In this document: piece after piece, positions 1-6,877 of the stretch
Position numbering within the stretch: position 1 is the stretch's first letter
Layout: each line of letters opens with the position of its first letter
Origin: a virus
Length of the DNA: 28,824 nucleotides
Strand: one strand, 5' to 3'
IMG/VR virus record: IMGVR_UViG_3300025630_001148
Location: 1-28,824 of that record
Translations under genes and position numbers: made by a program
The notes under the pieces: generated by a model
Database searches by the model: none
Told to the model about the DNA's origin: nothing
Seen by the model: the letters and a program-made list of their open reading frames with translations, nothing else

Positions 1-1
1 A

Positions 2-253
2 AATATAATAGATAAAGAATATAGGGATGCCTTTGCAAGGTGGATTCAATACAAAAAGGAAATAAAGGATATGTATAAATCAGAATTAAGTTTAAAGACG
101 TTAGCAACCAAAATAATGAACAACGTATCAGCAAAGCAATTTGATGAGGTTGTTGATATATCAATTAGCAATGGATGGAAGGGATTGTTTTTTGATAAAG
201 TAAAAAAAGATTTACCTTCGAACAAACCTAAAATAGCAACACTCGATGATTAA
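2..253 (+). CDS. C-terminal part of a phage replication-initiator-like protein (5' truncated by window edge)
   Basis: The frame is open from base 2, so the start lies outside the window and only the last 83 residues are seen. The first Met in view (base 71) is internal: upstream codons read like protein (FARWIQYKKEIKDMYK). The tail 'W.QYKKEIK..YKSELSLKTLATKI', followed by 'SISNGWKGLFFDKV', resembles the C-terminus of helix-turn-helix replication proteins common in Bacteroidota phages, where a W..YK.E segment and an NGW-GLF motif close the protein. It overlaps the DnaB-type helicase start by 8 bases, which fits an initiator/helicase-loader role. The family call is from memory of the motif, and the DNA-binding part is not visible. 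Confidence 0.5.
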   Translation, partial: NIIDKEYRDAFARWIQYKKEIKDMYKSELSLKTLATKIMNNVSAKQFDEVVDISISNGWKGLFFDKVKKDLPSNKPKIATLDD

Positions 254-1469
254 CCAAGAACTAATAGGGATATTTTTAGTATACCCAAGCACACACGTTC
301 ACCTTTCCAAACTTAACCCTATATGGTTACAGGGTAAGGATAGGGATATTATTGAACGTATGCGAGAGATGTATATTACCAATGAGCCAATCAACTTACC
401 ATCGGTAGGTATGCAGTTTAAAGAGCATATCCAATACATTGCTCAAAGTCCTAACTTGGTTAGTACAGATAGCCACATTGAAAAGATAATCACATCACTT
501 GAGATTGACTATAAAACTAAACAGTTAAGGAATGCACTTGCTAACTTCAATATGAACCAAGACTTACCAGACATCATAACCAACCTTAATAACCTAACTC
601 AACAAGCACAACTATCCATCCATAAGACAAGCGACTTTATGACAACGATAGCCGGTAAGGTTGTCGATGAGATTGAGGATAGTGTTAAGAGGGGTGAGGT
701 GAGAATGGGTATGCCTACTGGATGGAAGTACCTTGATAAGTACTTGGGTGGGTGGAACAAAGGAAACGTGGTTATACTTGCCGGTAGACCTGGTTCGGGT
801 AAGACGGCTATGGCTATGAACTTAAGCATAGAGGCAAGTCAGTTTGGCAATGTGTTGTTCTTTTCTTTGGAGATGAGCAAGGAGGAGTTAGCCAAGAGAT
901 TCCTTGCAACGATGGGTGAGATACATAACTACAAGATACGAAACTCAAAGGTGACTGTTGATGACCTTGAACGAATGGCAAGAGTAGTTAACTCATTCAA
1001 TGGTGACTTGTCGGTTGATGATGATGCCACAATGACCATTTACGACTTAATAGGAAAGGCACGTTTACACAAAGCCAAGCAAGGATTGAACTTGGTTGTC
1101 ATAGACTATATGCAACTACTCAAAGGAACTAAACAAAATAGAGAACAAGAGATTGCAGAGATAAGCCGTCAGTTAAAAATAATGGCAAAGGAGTTAGGCA
1201 TTACAGTTATAGCATTAGCACAGTTATCAAGAAAGAGTGAGGAGAGAGCAGACAAGCGACCTTTACTTTCAGACTTAAGGGAGTCGGGTGCAATAGAGCA
1301 AGATGCTGATGTAGTAATGTTTCCCTTTCGACCGGCATACTATGAGGAGGATAAACCAGAGTTAGAGTTGGATGCAGAGTTAATCATTAGAAAAAACCGA
1401 CACGGAGAATGTGCAACTATACCTTGCACGTTTGAGGGTAAGTACACAAGATATAAAGAGGCATTATGA
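246..1469 (+). CDS. dnaB: DnaB-type replicative DNA helicase
   Basis: A 407-residue RecA-fold, hexameric 5'-3' helicase expected to unwind the phage replication fork. Visible motifs in order: Walker A GRPGSGKTA (about 180-188), the helicase SLEM motif (207-210), Walker B LVVIDYMQLL (283-292), AQLSRKSEER (325-334), SDLRESGAIEQDADVV (342-357) and an arginine-finger-like IRKNRHG (381-387). The N-terminal helical domain (1-130) is shorter and more divergent than in bacterial DnaB, usual for phage versions. The start overlaps the stop of the upstream initiator-like gene and the stop overlaps the methyltransferase start (ATGA at 1466), so the three are probably co-translated. The family assignment is secure; loader dependence is not known. 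Confidence 0.95.
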   Translation: MINQELIGIFLVYPSTHVHLSKLNPIWLQGKDRDIIERMREMYITNEPINLPSVGMQFKEHIQYIAQSPNLVSTDSHIEKIITSLEIDYKTKQLRNALANFNMNQDLPDIITNLNNLTQQAQLSIHKTSDFMTTIAGKVVDEIEDSVKRGEVRMGMPTGWKYLDKYLGGWNKGNVVILAGRPGSGKTAMAMNLSIEASQFGNVLFFSLEMSKEELAKRFLATMGEIHNYKIRNSKVTVDDLERMARVVNSFNGDLSVDDDATMTIYDLIGKARLHKAKQGLNLVVIDYMQLLKGTKQNREQEIAEISRQLKIMAKELGITVIALAQLSRKSEERADKRPLLSDLRESGAIEQDADVVMFPFRPAYYEEDKPELELDAELIIRKNRHGECATIPCTFEGKYTRYKEAL

Positions 1470-2509
1470 GGCACGGAAGTTTATTTAGTGGTATAGGTGG
1501 CTTTGATCTTGCTGCCGAATGGATGGGTTGGGAGAACGTATTCCACTGCGAGTGGATGGAATTTCCACGCAAAGTATTAGAATATCATTTCCCTAATGCT
1601 GATAGTTTAATTGATATATGTAAAACTGATTTTAAAAAATATGCAAACAAAATTGACATTTTCACAGGAGGATTCCCATGCCAACCATTCTCAATGGCTG
1701 GAAAAAGAAAAGGAACAAAAGACGAACGCTATCTATGGGGAGAGATGCTTAGAGCAATACAAGAAATTAAACCCAAATATGTCATTGCAGAAAATGTCTT
1801 TGGTATCACGAATATTGACGGCGGAATGGTTTTCGAACAGGTGTGCATTGACTTGGAAGCTGAAGGGTACGAAGTTCAAGCGTTTATTATTCCAGCTGCA
1901 GCCAAAAACGCACCGCATAGACGAGACAGATGCTGGTTTGTTGGAATCAAAAATGCTACCGACAATATGTCCAGGGACACACGGAAGGGGTGGGATTCCT
2001 CACAAGGGTGTAGTGAATGCTCTATTGTCAGGGGAAAAGCCAAAAGTACAAGAATTGTTAGTGGACAGAGTTTTTGCAATAGAATTAAAGAAACAAGGTG
2101 TGAATCATGTGGAAACATTCAGAAATTTTCAAATTCCACAAATGCTACCGACACCAACAGCAATGGACTCAACAAATGCGACAGCAACGATGAAATCAAC
2201 ACAAGTCAAGGAGGGGAGTATGCACAGCGTGACATTGAACAGAGCGATGGCAATGGGGATGCTACCGACACCACAAGCACAGGAAGGGGACAAGATAACA
2301 GGATTAGAAAATCAAGATTCAATGACAAAAAGAGTTCGACAAATGACTGGTCAAACTTCCCAACTCAATCCCCGATTTGTGGCGGAGATGATGGGCTTCC
2401 CACCGAATTGGACGGAATTACCTTTTCAAAGTGGAGATCAGAAAGCATCAAAGGATACGGAAACGCAATAGTGCCACAAGTAGCATACGAAATATTTAAA
2501 CAACTATGA
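1466..2509 (+). CDS. dcm: DNA (cytosine-5) methyltransferase
   Basis: A 347-residue SAM-dependent enzyme that methylates C5 of cytosine in DNA, plausibly protecting phage DNA from host restriction. Motif I LFSGIGGFDLA (6-16) binds SAM, motif IV GGFPCQPFS carries the nucleophile Cys72, motif VI is ENV (109-111) and motif VIII is HRRDRCWFVG (151-160). The C-terminus GYGNAIVPQVAYEIF (330-344) is motif X. Between them, residues about 165-300 form a target-recognition region that is unusually rich in S, N, D, T, C and G and looks poorly constrained. The reason may be that a second open frame overlaps it (bases 1611-2471, listed separately). Start and stop both form ATGA overlaps with neighbours. 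Confidence 0.93.
   Translation: MRHGSLFSGIGGFDLAAEWMGWENVFHCEWMEFPRKVLEYHFPNADSLIDICKTDFKKYANKIDIFTGGFPCQPFSMAGKRKGTKDERYLWGEMLRAIQEIKPKYVIAENVFGITNIDGGMVFEQVCIDLEAEGYEVQAFIIPAAAKNAPHRRDRCWFVGIKNATDNMSRDTRKGWDSSQGCSECSIVRGKAKSTRIVSGQSFCNRIKETRCESCGNIQKFSNSTNATDTNSNGLNKCDSNDEINTSQGGEYAQRDIEQSDGNGDATDTTSTGRGQDNRIRKSRFNDKKSSTNDWSNFPTQSPICGGDDGLPTELDGITFSKWRSESIKGYGNAIVPQVAYEIFKQL
1779..2471 (+). CDS. Candidate overlapping gene in the +1 frame of the cytosine methyltransferase
   Basis: The +1 frame relative to the methyltransferase has stops at 1467, 1494, 1578 and 1608, then stays open for 286 codons (1611-2471). Starts in view are TTG 1611, ATG 1641, and ATGs at 1779 and 1794; 1779 follows an A-rich stretch and is taken here, giving 230 residues. 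The peptide carries LTWKLKG and RLLFQLQPKTHRIDETDAGLL. It then has three MLPT repeats (bases 1953, 2142, 2259; two read MLPTP) and ends with SQLNPRFVAEMMGFPPNW. LPTPTA repeats followed by LNP.FVE.MMGFP..W are, as I recall, typical of the C-terminal region of many phage cytosine methyltransferases. It could be a true overlapping gene, a relic of a frame change, or a frame shadow. Expression is unproven. Confidence 0.45.
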   Translation: MSLQKMSLVSRILTAEWFSNRCALTWKLKGTKFKRLLFQLQPKTHRIDETDAGLLESKMLPTICPGTHGRGGIPHKGVVNALLSGEKPKVQELLVDRVFAIELKKQGVNHVETFRNFQIPQMLPTPTAMDSTNATATMKSTQVKEGSMHSVTLNRAMAMGMLPTPQAQEGDKITGLENQDSMTKRVRQMTGQTSQLNPRFVAEMMGFPPNWTELPFQSGDQKASKDTETQ

Positions 2510-2940
2510 ACTACGAATATGAATACATCAAACTAAAAAGCCAATTAGCAAGGCAGAAGGTGTCACACCGCAACAAGGTACTATCCCTTGAAAAGGAGAT
2601 TGAACGATTAAGAAACCAGATTGCTAAACCATTTAAGCCAAAGATGGCTAACGCTACATTAGAGCAGTTGTTGGACATAGTATGCAGTACAACTGGAGTG
2701 TTACCGATGGAGTTATGCTCAAGGTCACGCAAGAGGGAATATGTCATTGCCAGGCATTTGTTCTTTTACATTGCCTCAAGGCATTTAGGTTTACCATTGA
2801 CCAAGATAGGGTTGTTCACTAACCGAGATCATTCAAGCGTCATACATGGCAAGGATACCTACCAAGACTTTTTGGACATGGGCTACCAACCTGAGTGCGA
2901 TTACTACAACCAAACTATTGAGATGTTGGGAATATGTTGA
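2506..2940 (+). CDS. DnaA domain IV-like DNA-binding protein with N-terminal coiled coil
   Basis: A 144-residue protein. Residues 5-42 are a charged heptad-like helix (KSQLARQKVSHRNK...LEKEIERLRNQI), likely a coiled coil. Residues 50-122 resemble the C-terminal helix-turn-helix domain of bacterial DnaA: a basic RSRKREYVIARHLFFYIASR helix followed by the signature TNRDHSSVIHG (106-115), which in DnaA contacts the DnaA box. The AAA+ ATPase domain is absent, so it cannot act as a full initiator. It may mark the phage origin or interfere with host DnaA (inference). It starts in the ATGA overlap with the methyltransferase stop. Family similarity is good; function is open. Confidence 0.8.
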   Translation: MNYEYEYIKLKSQLARQKVSHRNKVLSLEKEIERLRNQIAKPFKPKMANATLEQLLDIVCSTTGVLPMELCSRSRKREYVIARHLFFYIASRHLGLPLTKIGLFTNRDHSSVIHGKDTYQDFLDMGYQPECDYYNQTIEMLGIC

Positions 2941-3021
2941 TAAGTACTACAATAATGTAATAAACTTTGAGTCATCAAAAAGGCGGACATCATAAAGGAA
3001 CTCACGCAAGAGTCATGGCTG

Positions 3022-3528
3022 ATGGAGTTTTGTGTCAAGATAGGTGGAGAGTTAGCCAACGACTTATATCAAGAATTGTTTGTTATACTATGCGAGAAGG
3101 ACTCCGAATGGATAGAGAGCAAGTATGCCTCTGGTTATTGGGAGGGCATCGTTATCAGGATATGTTTAAACCAATTCTATGGCAAAAGAACAACCTTTGA
3201 CAAGCACTTCAAACAACCCATTGGTTTATATGATACAGAGGATGTGCAGATACCTTACATTGAGGAGAAGTTATACAACGAGTACTTTTACCTATCGATT
3301 GAGCAAGTGGTTAAAAAATGTGACTGGTACGAAACAAGGATATGGCAACTATATTCCAAAGGTGACAAGGATAAGGGTATCAAGCCTCGTTCAGCCAGAA
3401 GCATATCAAGGGTAACCGAAATATCAAGACAAGAGATACTACGAGTAATAAACACAATAAAACAAAAAGCAAATGATCACTTTACTACAAATTATCGGCA
3501 TATCGTTCTTGGCGATACTGTGGGTTAG
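3022..3528 (+). CDS. Sigma-70-like (region 2-like) phage protein
   Basis: A 168-residue protein from the ATG at 3022. The segment ANDLYQELFVIL (about 13-24) followed by GYWEGIVIRICLNQFYGKR resembles the helices of sigma-70 region 2. A C-terminal RSARSISRVTEISRQEILRV looks like a helix-turn-helix. Such proteins are frequent in Bacteroidota phages and usually annotated as sigma-like. It might redirect host RNA polymerase to phage promoters (inference). The frame is open upstream to 2971 and the extra codons read like protein (KKADIIKELTQESWLMEF), but that stretch has no ATG, GTG or TTG. The true start is therefore uncertain. Its end overlaps the next gene by 56 bases. Confidence 0.6.
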   Translation: MEFCVKIGGELANDLYQELFVILCEKDSEWIESKYASGYWEGIVIRICLNQFYGKRTTFDKHFKQPIGLYDTEDVQIPYIEEKLYNEYFYLSIEQVVKKCDWYETRIWQLYSKGDKDKGIKPRSARSISRVTEISRQEILRVINTIKQKANDHFTTNYRHIVLGDTVG

Positions 3529-3676
3529 GGAGATAGGATACCGGTTCGTTAAGCCATTGAGCTGCGAGTTATGTATGGCATTTTGGATGAGTGCCTTTTG
3601 GTTTCATTCAATAGAGGGCATACTTTATGCATCGGTATCTGGACTTATAGCAACACTTTTAAATAAATATATATGA
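3473..3676 (+). CDS. Small membrane protein with CxxC motif
   Basis: A 67-residue protein. There is a hydrophobic segment at 3-18 (TLLQIIGISFLAILWV), a conserved-looking KPLSCELCMAFWMSAFW stretch (27-43) with a Cys pair (C30, C33) next to a membrane segment, and a third hydrophobic stretch at 48-64. A C..C..FW arrangement in a small membrane protein recalls the DUF1360-type family and similar Bacteroidota phage proteins, but function is unknown. It starts inside the end of the sigma-like gene and its stop overlaps the next start (3673), which supports translational coupling and a real gene. Confidence 0.6.
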   Translation: MITLLQIIGISFLAILWVREIGYRFVKPLSCELCMAFWMSAFWFHSIEGILYASVSGLIATLLNKYI

Positions 3677-3963
3677 CACAAGAAGAAGCAAAATACATCA
3701 TTGATGTGGTTAAACCTTTATTCCTTAAATGGAAAAAAGAACAAGTACTCCGTATGCCACCAGAGGTAAACGTTGAGTTTCGCAAAATCTATCTCAAGGA
3801 GAATGGAAGACCATTACCCACTTGTTCAAGTTGTGTAGTAGATGGTATGCTCTCTATGGTTATTAGAGCAGAAGCTCAGTACCAACCTATCAAAGCAACA
3901 GAGATTGAAATAACAACCGATGCACCTATCAGCAAAAAGAGAAGCACAAAAGTTCGTAAGTAA
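3673..3963 (+). CDS. Hypothetical phage protein with CxxC motif
   Basis: A 96-residue protein of unknown function. A helical N-terminus (MTQEEAKYIIDVVKPLFLKW) is followed by LPTCSSCVVDGMLSMVIR (about 48-65), where a CxxC pair starts a helix, and a basic C-terminus (SKKRSTKVRK). Small Bacteroidota phage proteins with a similar short Cys-pair region occur in this gene neighbourhood, as far as I recall. ATGA-type overlap with the membrane protein upstream and a 44-base overlap with the methyltransferase downstream place it in the same transcription unit. No role is proposed. Confidence 0.6.
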   Translation: MTQEEAKYIIDVVKPLFLKWKKEQVLRMPPEVNVEFRKIYLKENGRPLPTCSSCVVDGMLSMVIRAEAQYQPIKATEIEITTDAPISKKRSTKVRK

Positions 3964-4432
3964 GTATTGCCAATCGGGTAAGGTACTTGACATTGGCTCA
4001 ATGGATGTCAATGGATGCCTTAAGGATTTGTTTGATGGGTACGACTATACCGGTATGGATATGGCAGAGGGTAAGAACGTTGATGTAATAGGTACAAGCC
4101 ACGACATACCTTTTGAGGACAACACCTTTGATGTGATAGTATCAACCTCATGCTTTGAGCATGACGATATGTTTTGGGTATCGTTCTTGGAGATGTGCAG
4201 AGTACTTAAGCCAGGAGGTAAGATGTATATCAATGCACCATCAAACGGACCAGAGCATAGGTTTCCGGTTGACAACTGGAGGTTCTATCAAGACTCTTGG
4301 AAGGCACTTGAGAAGTGGGGCAGACGCAACAAACAAAAGGTTGTACTTTTAGACTCATACATTGCAACACCTAACAACGATGGAGGCTTTGCTTGGAAGG
4401 ATAGCATAGGCATATATGAAAAAGCATACTAA
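3920..4432 (+). CDS. Class I SAM-dependent methyltransferase
   Basis: A 170-residue Rossmann-fold methyltransferase of the Methyltransf_11 type. Motif I is KVLDIGSMDVNG (21-32, SAM binding), the acidic loop YTGMDMAEGKNVDV lies at 43-56, HDIPFEDNTFDVIVST at 61-76 precedes strand 4, and LKPGGKMYINAP (96-107) is the post-motif strand. The substrate is not apparent. Methyltransferases of this shape often modify sugars, small molecules or proteins, and the glycosyltransferase 1.2 kb downstream makes glycan modification one possibility (inference). The start at 3920 lies inside the preceding gene; the next in-frame Met would remove motif I, so 3920 is preferred. Confidence 0.85.
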   Translation: MHLSAKREAQKFVSKYCQSGKVLDIGSMDVNGCLKDLFDGYDYTGMDMAEGKNVDVIGTSHDIPFEDNTFDVIVSTSCFEHDDMFWVSFLEMCRVLKPGGKMYINAPSNGPEHRFPVDNWRFYQDSWKALEKWGRRNKQKVVLLDSYIATPNNDGGFAWKDSIGIYEKAY

Positions 4433-4679
4433 AATATATCTGAAGGAGATGGGCTTTGACACAACCGATTGGATGCCATGTGAACTATGTGGAAGCACCG
4501 GTCAGGATATACACCACATCGAGGCACGAGGTATGGGTGGCAGCAATACAAAGGACACGATTGAAAACCTAATGCTACTATGCAGAACTTGTCACGTTGA
4601 GTATGGTGATAAGAAGCAATACAAAGGACTATTACAAGCAACTCACATTGCATATATGAATAGGATAAAAACAAAGTGA
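4416..4679 (+). CDS. HNH endonuclease
   Basis: An 87-residue protein with a full HNH/zinc set: CELC (C22, C25), DIHHIEARGMGG (H33-H34), ENLMLLC (N51) and CRTCH (C56, C59, H60). It would bind a metal and nick or cut DNA. HNH proteins beside terminase genes are widespread in siphoviruses and assist packaging-site cleavage with the terminase. Here it lies 340 bases before the likely small terminase and 2.2 kb before the large one, so a packaging role is plausible; a free-standing homing role cannot be excluded. It overlaps the upstream methyltransferase by 17 bases. Confidence 0.85.
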   Translation: MKKHTKIYLKEMGFDTTDWMPCELCGSTGQDIHHIEARGMGGSNTKDTIENLMLLCRTCHVEYGDKKQYKGLLQATHIAYMNRIKTK

Positions 4680-4680
4680 A

Positions 4681-5001
4681 ATGAACAAAAACAAAGCAAT
4701 AGAATTAAATGATTTTGCCAAAGAACTTGCAAATAGGTATTCGCGAAAAGATAGAGAAGGTAACTACAATCAAGAAACTTTTAACATATATAAAATAATA
4801 CCTACAAGTGAAGATACTGCATCAATTATTATGCAAAAGAATACAGGCAAAAGAGCATTGTTGTTTTGTTATTATATAAATAGAGGTATGTCAAAAGGTT
4901 GGAAATATTTTGTTCCAACTGATTCTCATTTTATGGGTATGAGAGCAAGTGAACTACATAAATTTCAAATTGAAGAATATAATTTTGACAAAAACCTGTG
5001 A
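4681..5001 (+). CDS. Hypothetical protein, A/T-richer than neighbours
   Basis: A 106-residue protein of unknown function. It starts one base after the HNH gene stop. A helical, charged N-terminus (ELNDFAKELANRYSRKDREG) leads into a beta-rich core: FNIYKIIPTSEDTASIIMQK, ALLFCYYINRGMSKGWKYF and VPTDSHFMGM. The pattern of a KNTGK-like turn, an aromatic FCYY strand and PTDSH recalls small hypothetical proteins in Bacteroidota phages. By eye its codons are clearly richer in A and T (aat, ttt, tat, aaa) than those of flanking genes, hinting at later acquisition, perhaps together with the HNH gene. Confidence 0.6.
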   Translation: MNKNKAIELNDFAKELANRYSRKDREGNYNQETFNIYKIIPTSEDTASIIMQKNTGKRALLFCYYINRGMSKGWKYFVPTDSHFMGMRASELHKFQIEEYNFDKNL

Positions 5002-5018
5002 GCAATCTGTGAATATTT

Positions 5019-5387
5019 ATGGCAAACGAACAAAATCTCAAACCATTTAAGAAAGGCGAAGATGAACGCAGATGGATGGAGGGCAGACCTAAAAAGTTCA
5101 CCACTCTAATGAAAGAGGAAGGCTATAAACTTTCAGAGGTCAACGACTCTATCCAAGCAATAATGGCTATGGATGAAAAGACTATTAAGGAGGTTCTCAA
5201 AAACGAAGAAGCGACTATGCTTGAAAAGACAGTTGCAAGGGCTATCATTAAATCATACGAGAAGGGTTCACTTTATTCAATGGATACTTTATTGAGTAGG
5301 GTATTCGGCAAACCAAAGGAGACGGTAGACGCAACGGTTGAGGCAAAGGTCATCAACGTAACATTAAACATAGATAAACCAAACTAA
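5019..5387 (+). CDS. Probable terminase small subunit (DUF5681-like N-terminus)
   Basis: A 122-residue, charged, mostly helical protein. The N-terminus NLKPFKKGEDERRWMEGRPKK (6-26) matches the 'kpGe-RR...GRPK' opening found in DUF5681 and many small terminases. The remainder is helical (TTLMKEEGYKLSEVNDSIQA, LEKTVARAIIKSYEKG). RVFGKPKETVDATVE (89-103) resembles the C-terminal 'drllGKPkq' segment of these proteins. A small terminase recognises phage DNA and loads the large subunit. Position before terL, separated by three genes, fits. Identity rests on motif memory and position. Confidence 0.6.
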   Translation: MANEQNLKPFKKGEDERRWMEGRPKKFTTLMKEEGYKLSEVNDSIQAIMAMDEKTIKEVLKNEEATMLEKTVARAIIKSYEKGSLYSMDTLLSRVFGKPKETVDATVEAKVINVTLNIDKPN

Positions 5388-5388
5388 T

Positions 5389-5613
5389 ATGGAAGAAACA
5401 ATTTATTTAGGAAACGGCTGGGAGGACCAGTATGGAACAAACATCTCAATCAACCTTGAGAAGTTAGAACAAGCAATCAGAAGTGGCAAGTTAGAGAAGA
5501 ACTCTTACGGGGACATTCGCTTAAGGGTGGGCAAACTAAAGAGCCAAAACGAAAAGAGCAAGGCAACCCATTGGGTGGCAGTGCCTAAACCAAAGAACGA
5601 TTTACCATTTTGA
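5389..5613 (+). CDS. Hypothetical protein
   Basis: A 74-residue protein, unknown function. It has a short beta-like start (YLGNGWEDQYGTNISINLEKL), a helix (LEQAIRSGKL), a strand (YGDIRLRVGKL) and the tail KATHWVAVPKPKNDLPF. Small Bacteroidota phage and conjugative-element proteins with an L...YI.L.V..rk...yG.TH.V layout look similar, but I cannot name the family. One base separates it from the small terminase gene, and its stop overlaps the TTG start of the glycosyltransferase (5610). Confidence 0.55.
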   Translation: MEETIYLGNGWEDQYGTNISINLEKLEQAIRSGKLEKNSYGDIRLRVGKLKSQNEKSKATHWVAVPKPKNDLPF

Positions 5614-6644
5614 GGGTATTAGTTTTATTTGATGGCATCACGGGTGTAGGGTTTCACAGACTCTACACTCCTTATGCTCGGTTGCAAGTTGATGAGGGCA
5701 TCACAGTTGATGTGTCAATGAGGCAATCCGAATGGGGCGACCTTGAGTATCAAAAGTATGACTGTGTCATATTCAATCGGTGGTTAGGCAATCTACAATA
5801 CAACATACTACCTATACTTGCCAAGCACAAGATACCATACATAGTTGATTTAGACGACTATTGGGTATTACCAAAGCATAACCCAGCATACAAGTTCTAT
5901 CGGGCATATATTAAGAACGGCATCAAGGATGCTTTACACTATGCCGATGGGGTTAGCGTTACCACACCACAACTCTTGGAGAAGGCAAAGGAGTTCTATA
6001 AAGGAGATAACATTGAAGTCATTCCTAATGCACTCGATTTAAACCAAAGCCAATGGAAGGCAAACAAAGACCATACACCGACTATCGGTTGGGTTGGAGG
6101 GTTATCCCACACGGAAGACCTAAAACTCTTGGAGAATCAAATTAAATACGTTTGTGAGCGATATGGGTGGAGGTTCTTGATGTGTGGCTTTCACGAGAAT
6201 ACTAAAGAGTGGGCAATGATGGAGAAGTCAATCACCGGAGAGAGCAGAGCCAACAGACCTGAGTGGTTTCAGACTATTACCGGTACATCAGCAGATAAGT
6301 ATGGTAGTGCCTATGCAGAGATAGACATAGCACTTGCACCATTAACCAAGTCGCACTTTAACAAGCACAAGAGTGAACTAAAAATAGTAGAGGCAGCAGC
6401 ATACAAGTTGCCTATATTCGTGTCAGACGTTGAGCCATACACTAACCATAAGAGTAACTTAGGTGTATTCTTTGTAACCCAAAACGATTGGGCAAAGCCA
6501 TTGAGTAGACTTATCGAGTCGGGAAAATGGAAGGAGGTAGGTGGTATCAACTATCGGTATTGCAATGAACACCATAACCTAAAAGAGATTAACAAAAAGA
6601 GATTAGACCTATTGCATAGGGTATGCAAAAGTACATCATCATAG
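5610..6644 (+). CDS. Glycosyltransferase (GT-B fold, GT4-like)
   Basis: A 344-residue protein with two Rossmann-like halves. The N-terminal half has VLVLFDGITGVGFHRLYTPY and VDLDDYW (79-85). The C-terminal half opens with NALDLNQ (140-146) and IGWVGGLSHTEDL (159-171) and carries HKSELKIVEAAAYKLPIFVSD (253-273), the E...E nucleotide-sugar motif (E256, E261) of GT4-type enzymes. It would transfer a sugar to host surface glycan, a virion protein or DNA; the acceptor is unknown. The start is TTG at 5610, overlapping the previous stop; the first in-frame ATG lies near residue 37, after the first strand, so TTG is favoured. Its position inside the packaging block is unusual. Confidence 0.85.
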   Translation: MRVLVLFDGITGVGFHRLYTPYARLQVDEGITVDVSMRQSEWGDLEYQKYDCVIFNRWLGNLQYNILPILAKHKIPYIVDLDDYWVLPKHNPAYKFYRAYIKNGIKDALHYADGVSVTTPQLLEKAKEFYKGDNIEVIPNALDLNQSQWKANKDHTPTIGWVGGLSHTEDLKLLENQIKYVCERYGWRFLMCGFHENTKEWAMMEKSITGESRANRPEWFQTITGTSADKYGSAYAEIDIALAPLTKSHFNKHKSELKIVEAAAYKLPIFVSDVEPYTNHKSNLGVFFVTQNDWAKPLSRLIESGKWKEVGGINYRYCNEHHNLKEINKKRLDLLHRVCKSTSS

Positions 6645-6877
6645 CGTTATCAGCATTGATCATTGAGATATGCTCTACCTTCTACATAAGGAGTGTGGCT
6701 ATTGGCGATGTACCTATGATGCTATTCTTTGCCGGTATCGGTCCATTCTTAGGGTTGCCATTCTTGGGGTATATGATAGAAGCGAAGAACTGGGGTGAAC
6801 GTATCAAACAAGCCATAGCATTAAGCATAGGGTATATGATTGGTGTATTAATAGTTTTATACTTTATATGCAAATAA
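6623..6877 (+). CDS. Small integral membrane protein
   Basis: An 84-residue protein with three predicted membrane segments: YIIIALSALIIEICSTFYI (4-22), MLFFAGIGPFLGLPFLGYMI (33-52) and IALSIGYMIGVLIVLYFIC (65-83). It overlaps the glycosyltransferase end by 22 bases and the large-terminase start by 10. Function is unknown. Alternatives are a holin-like protein or a helper of the adjacent glycosyltransferase at the inner membrane, since flippase-like and anchor proteins often sit beside phage glycosyltransferases; both are guesses. Confidence 0.6.
   Translation: MQKYIIIALSALIIEICSTFYIRSVAIGDVPMMLFFAGIGPFLGLPFLGYMIEAKNWGERIKQAIALSIGYMIGVLIVLYFICK

Noticed and set aside
2967-3200. 77-codon open frame on the plus strand over the start of the sigma-like gene
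   Set aside because: The overlapping frame from 3022 has the recognisable motifs; this one has none and starts at TTG without a leader.
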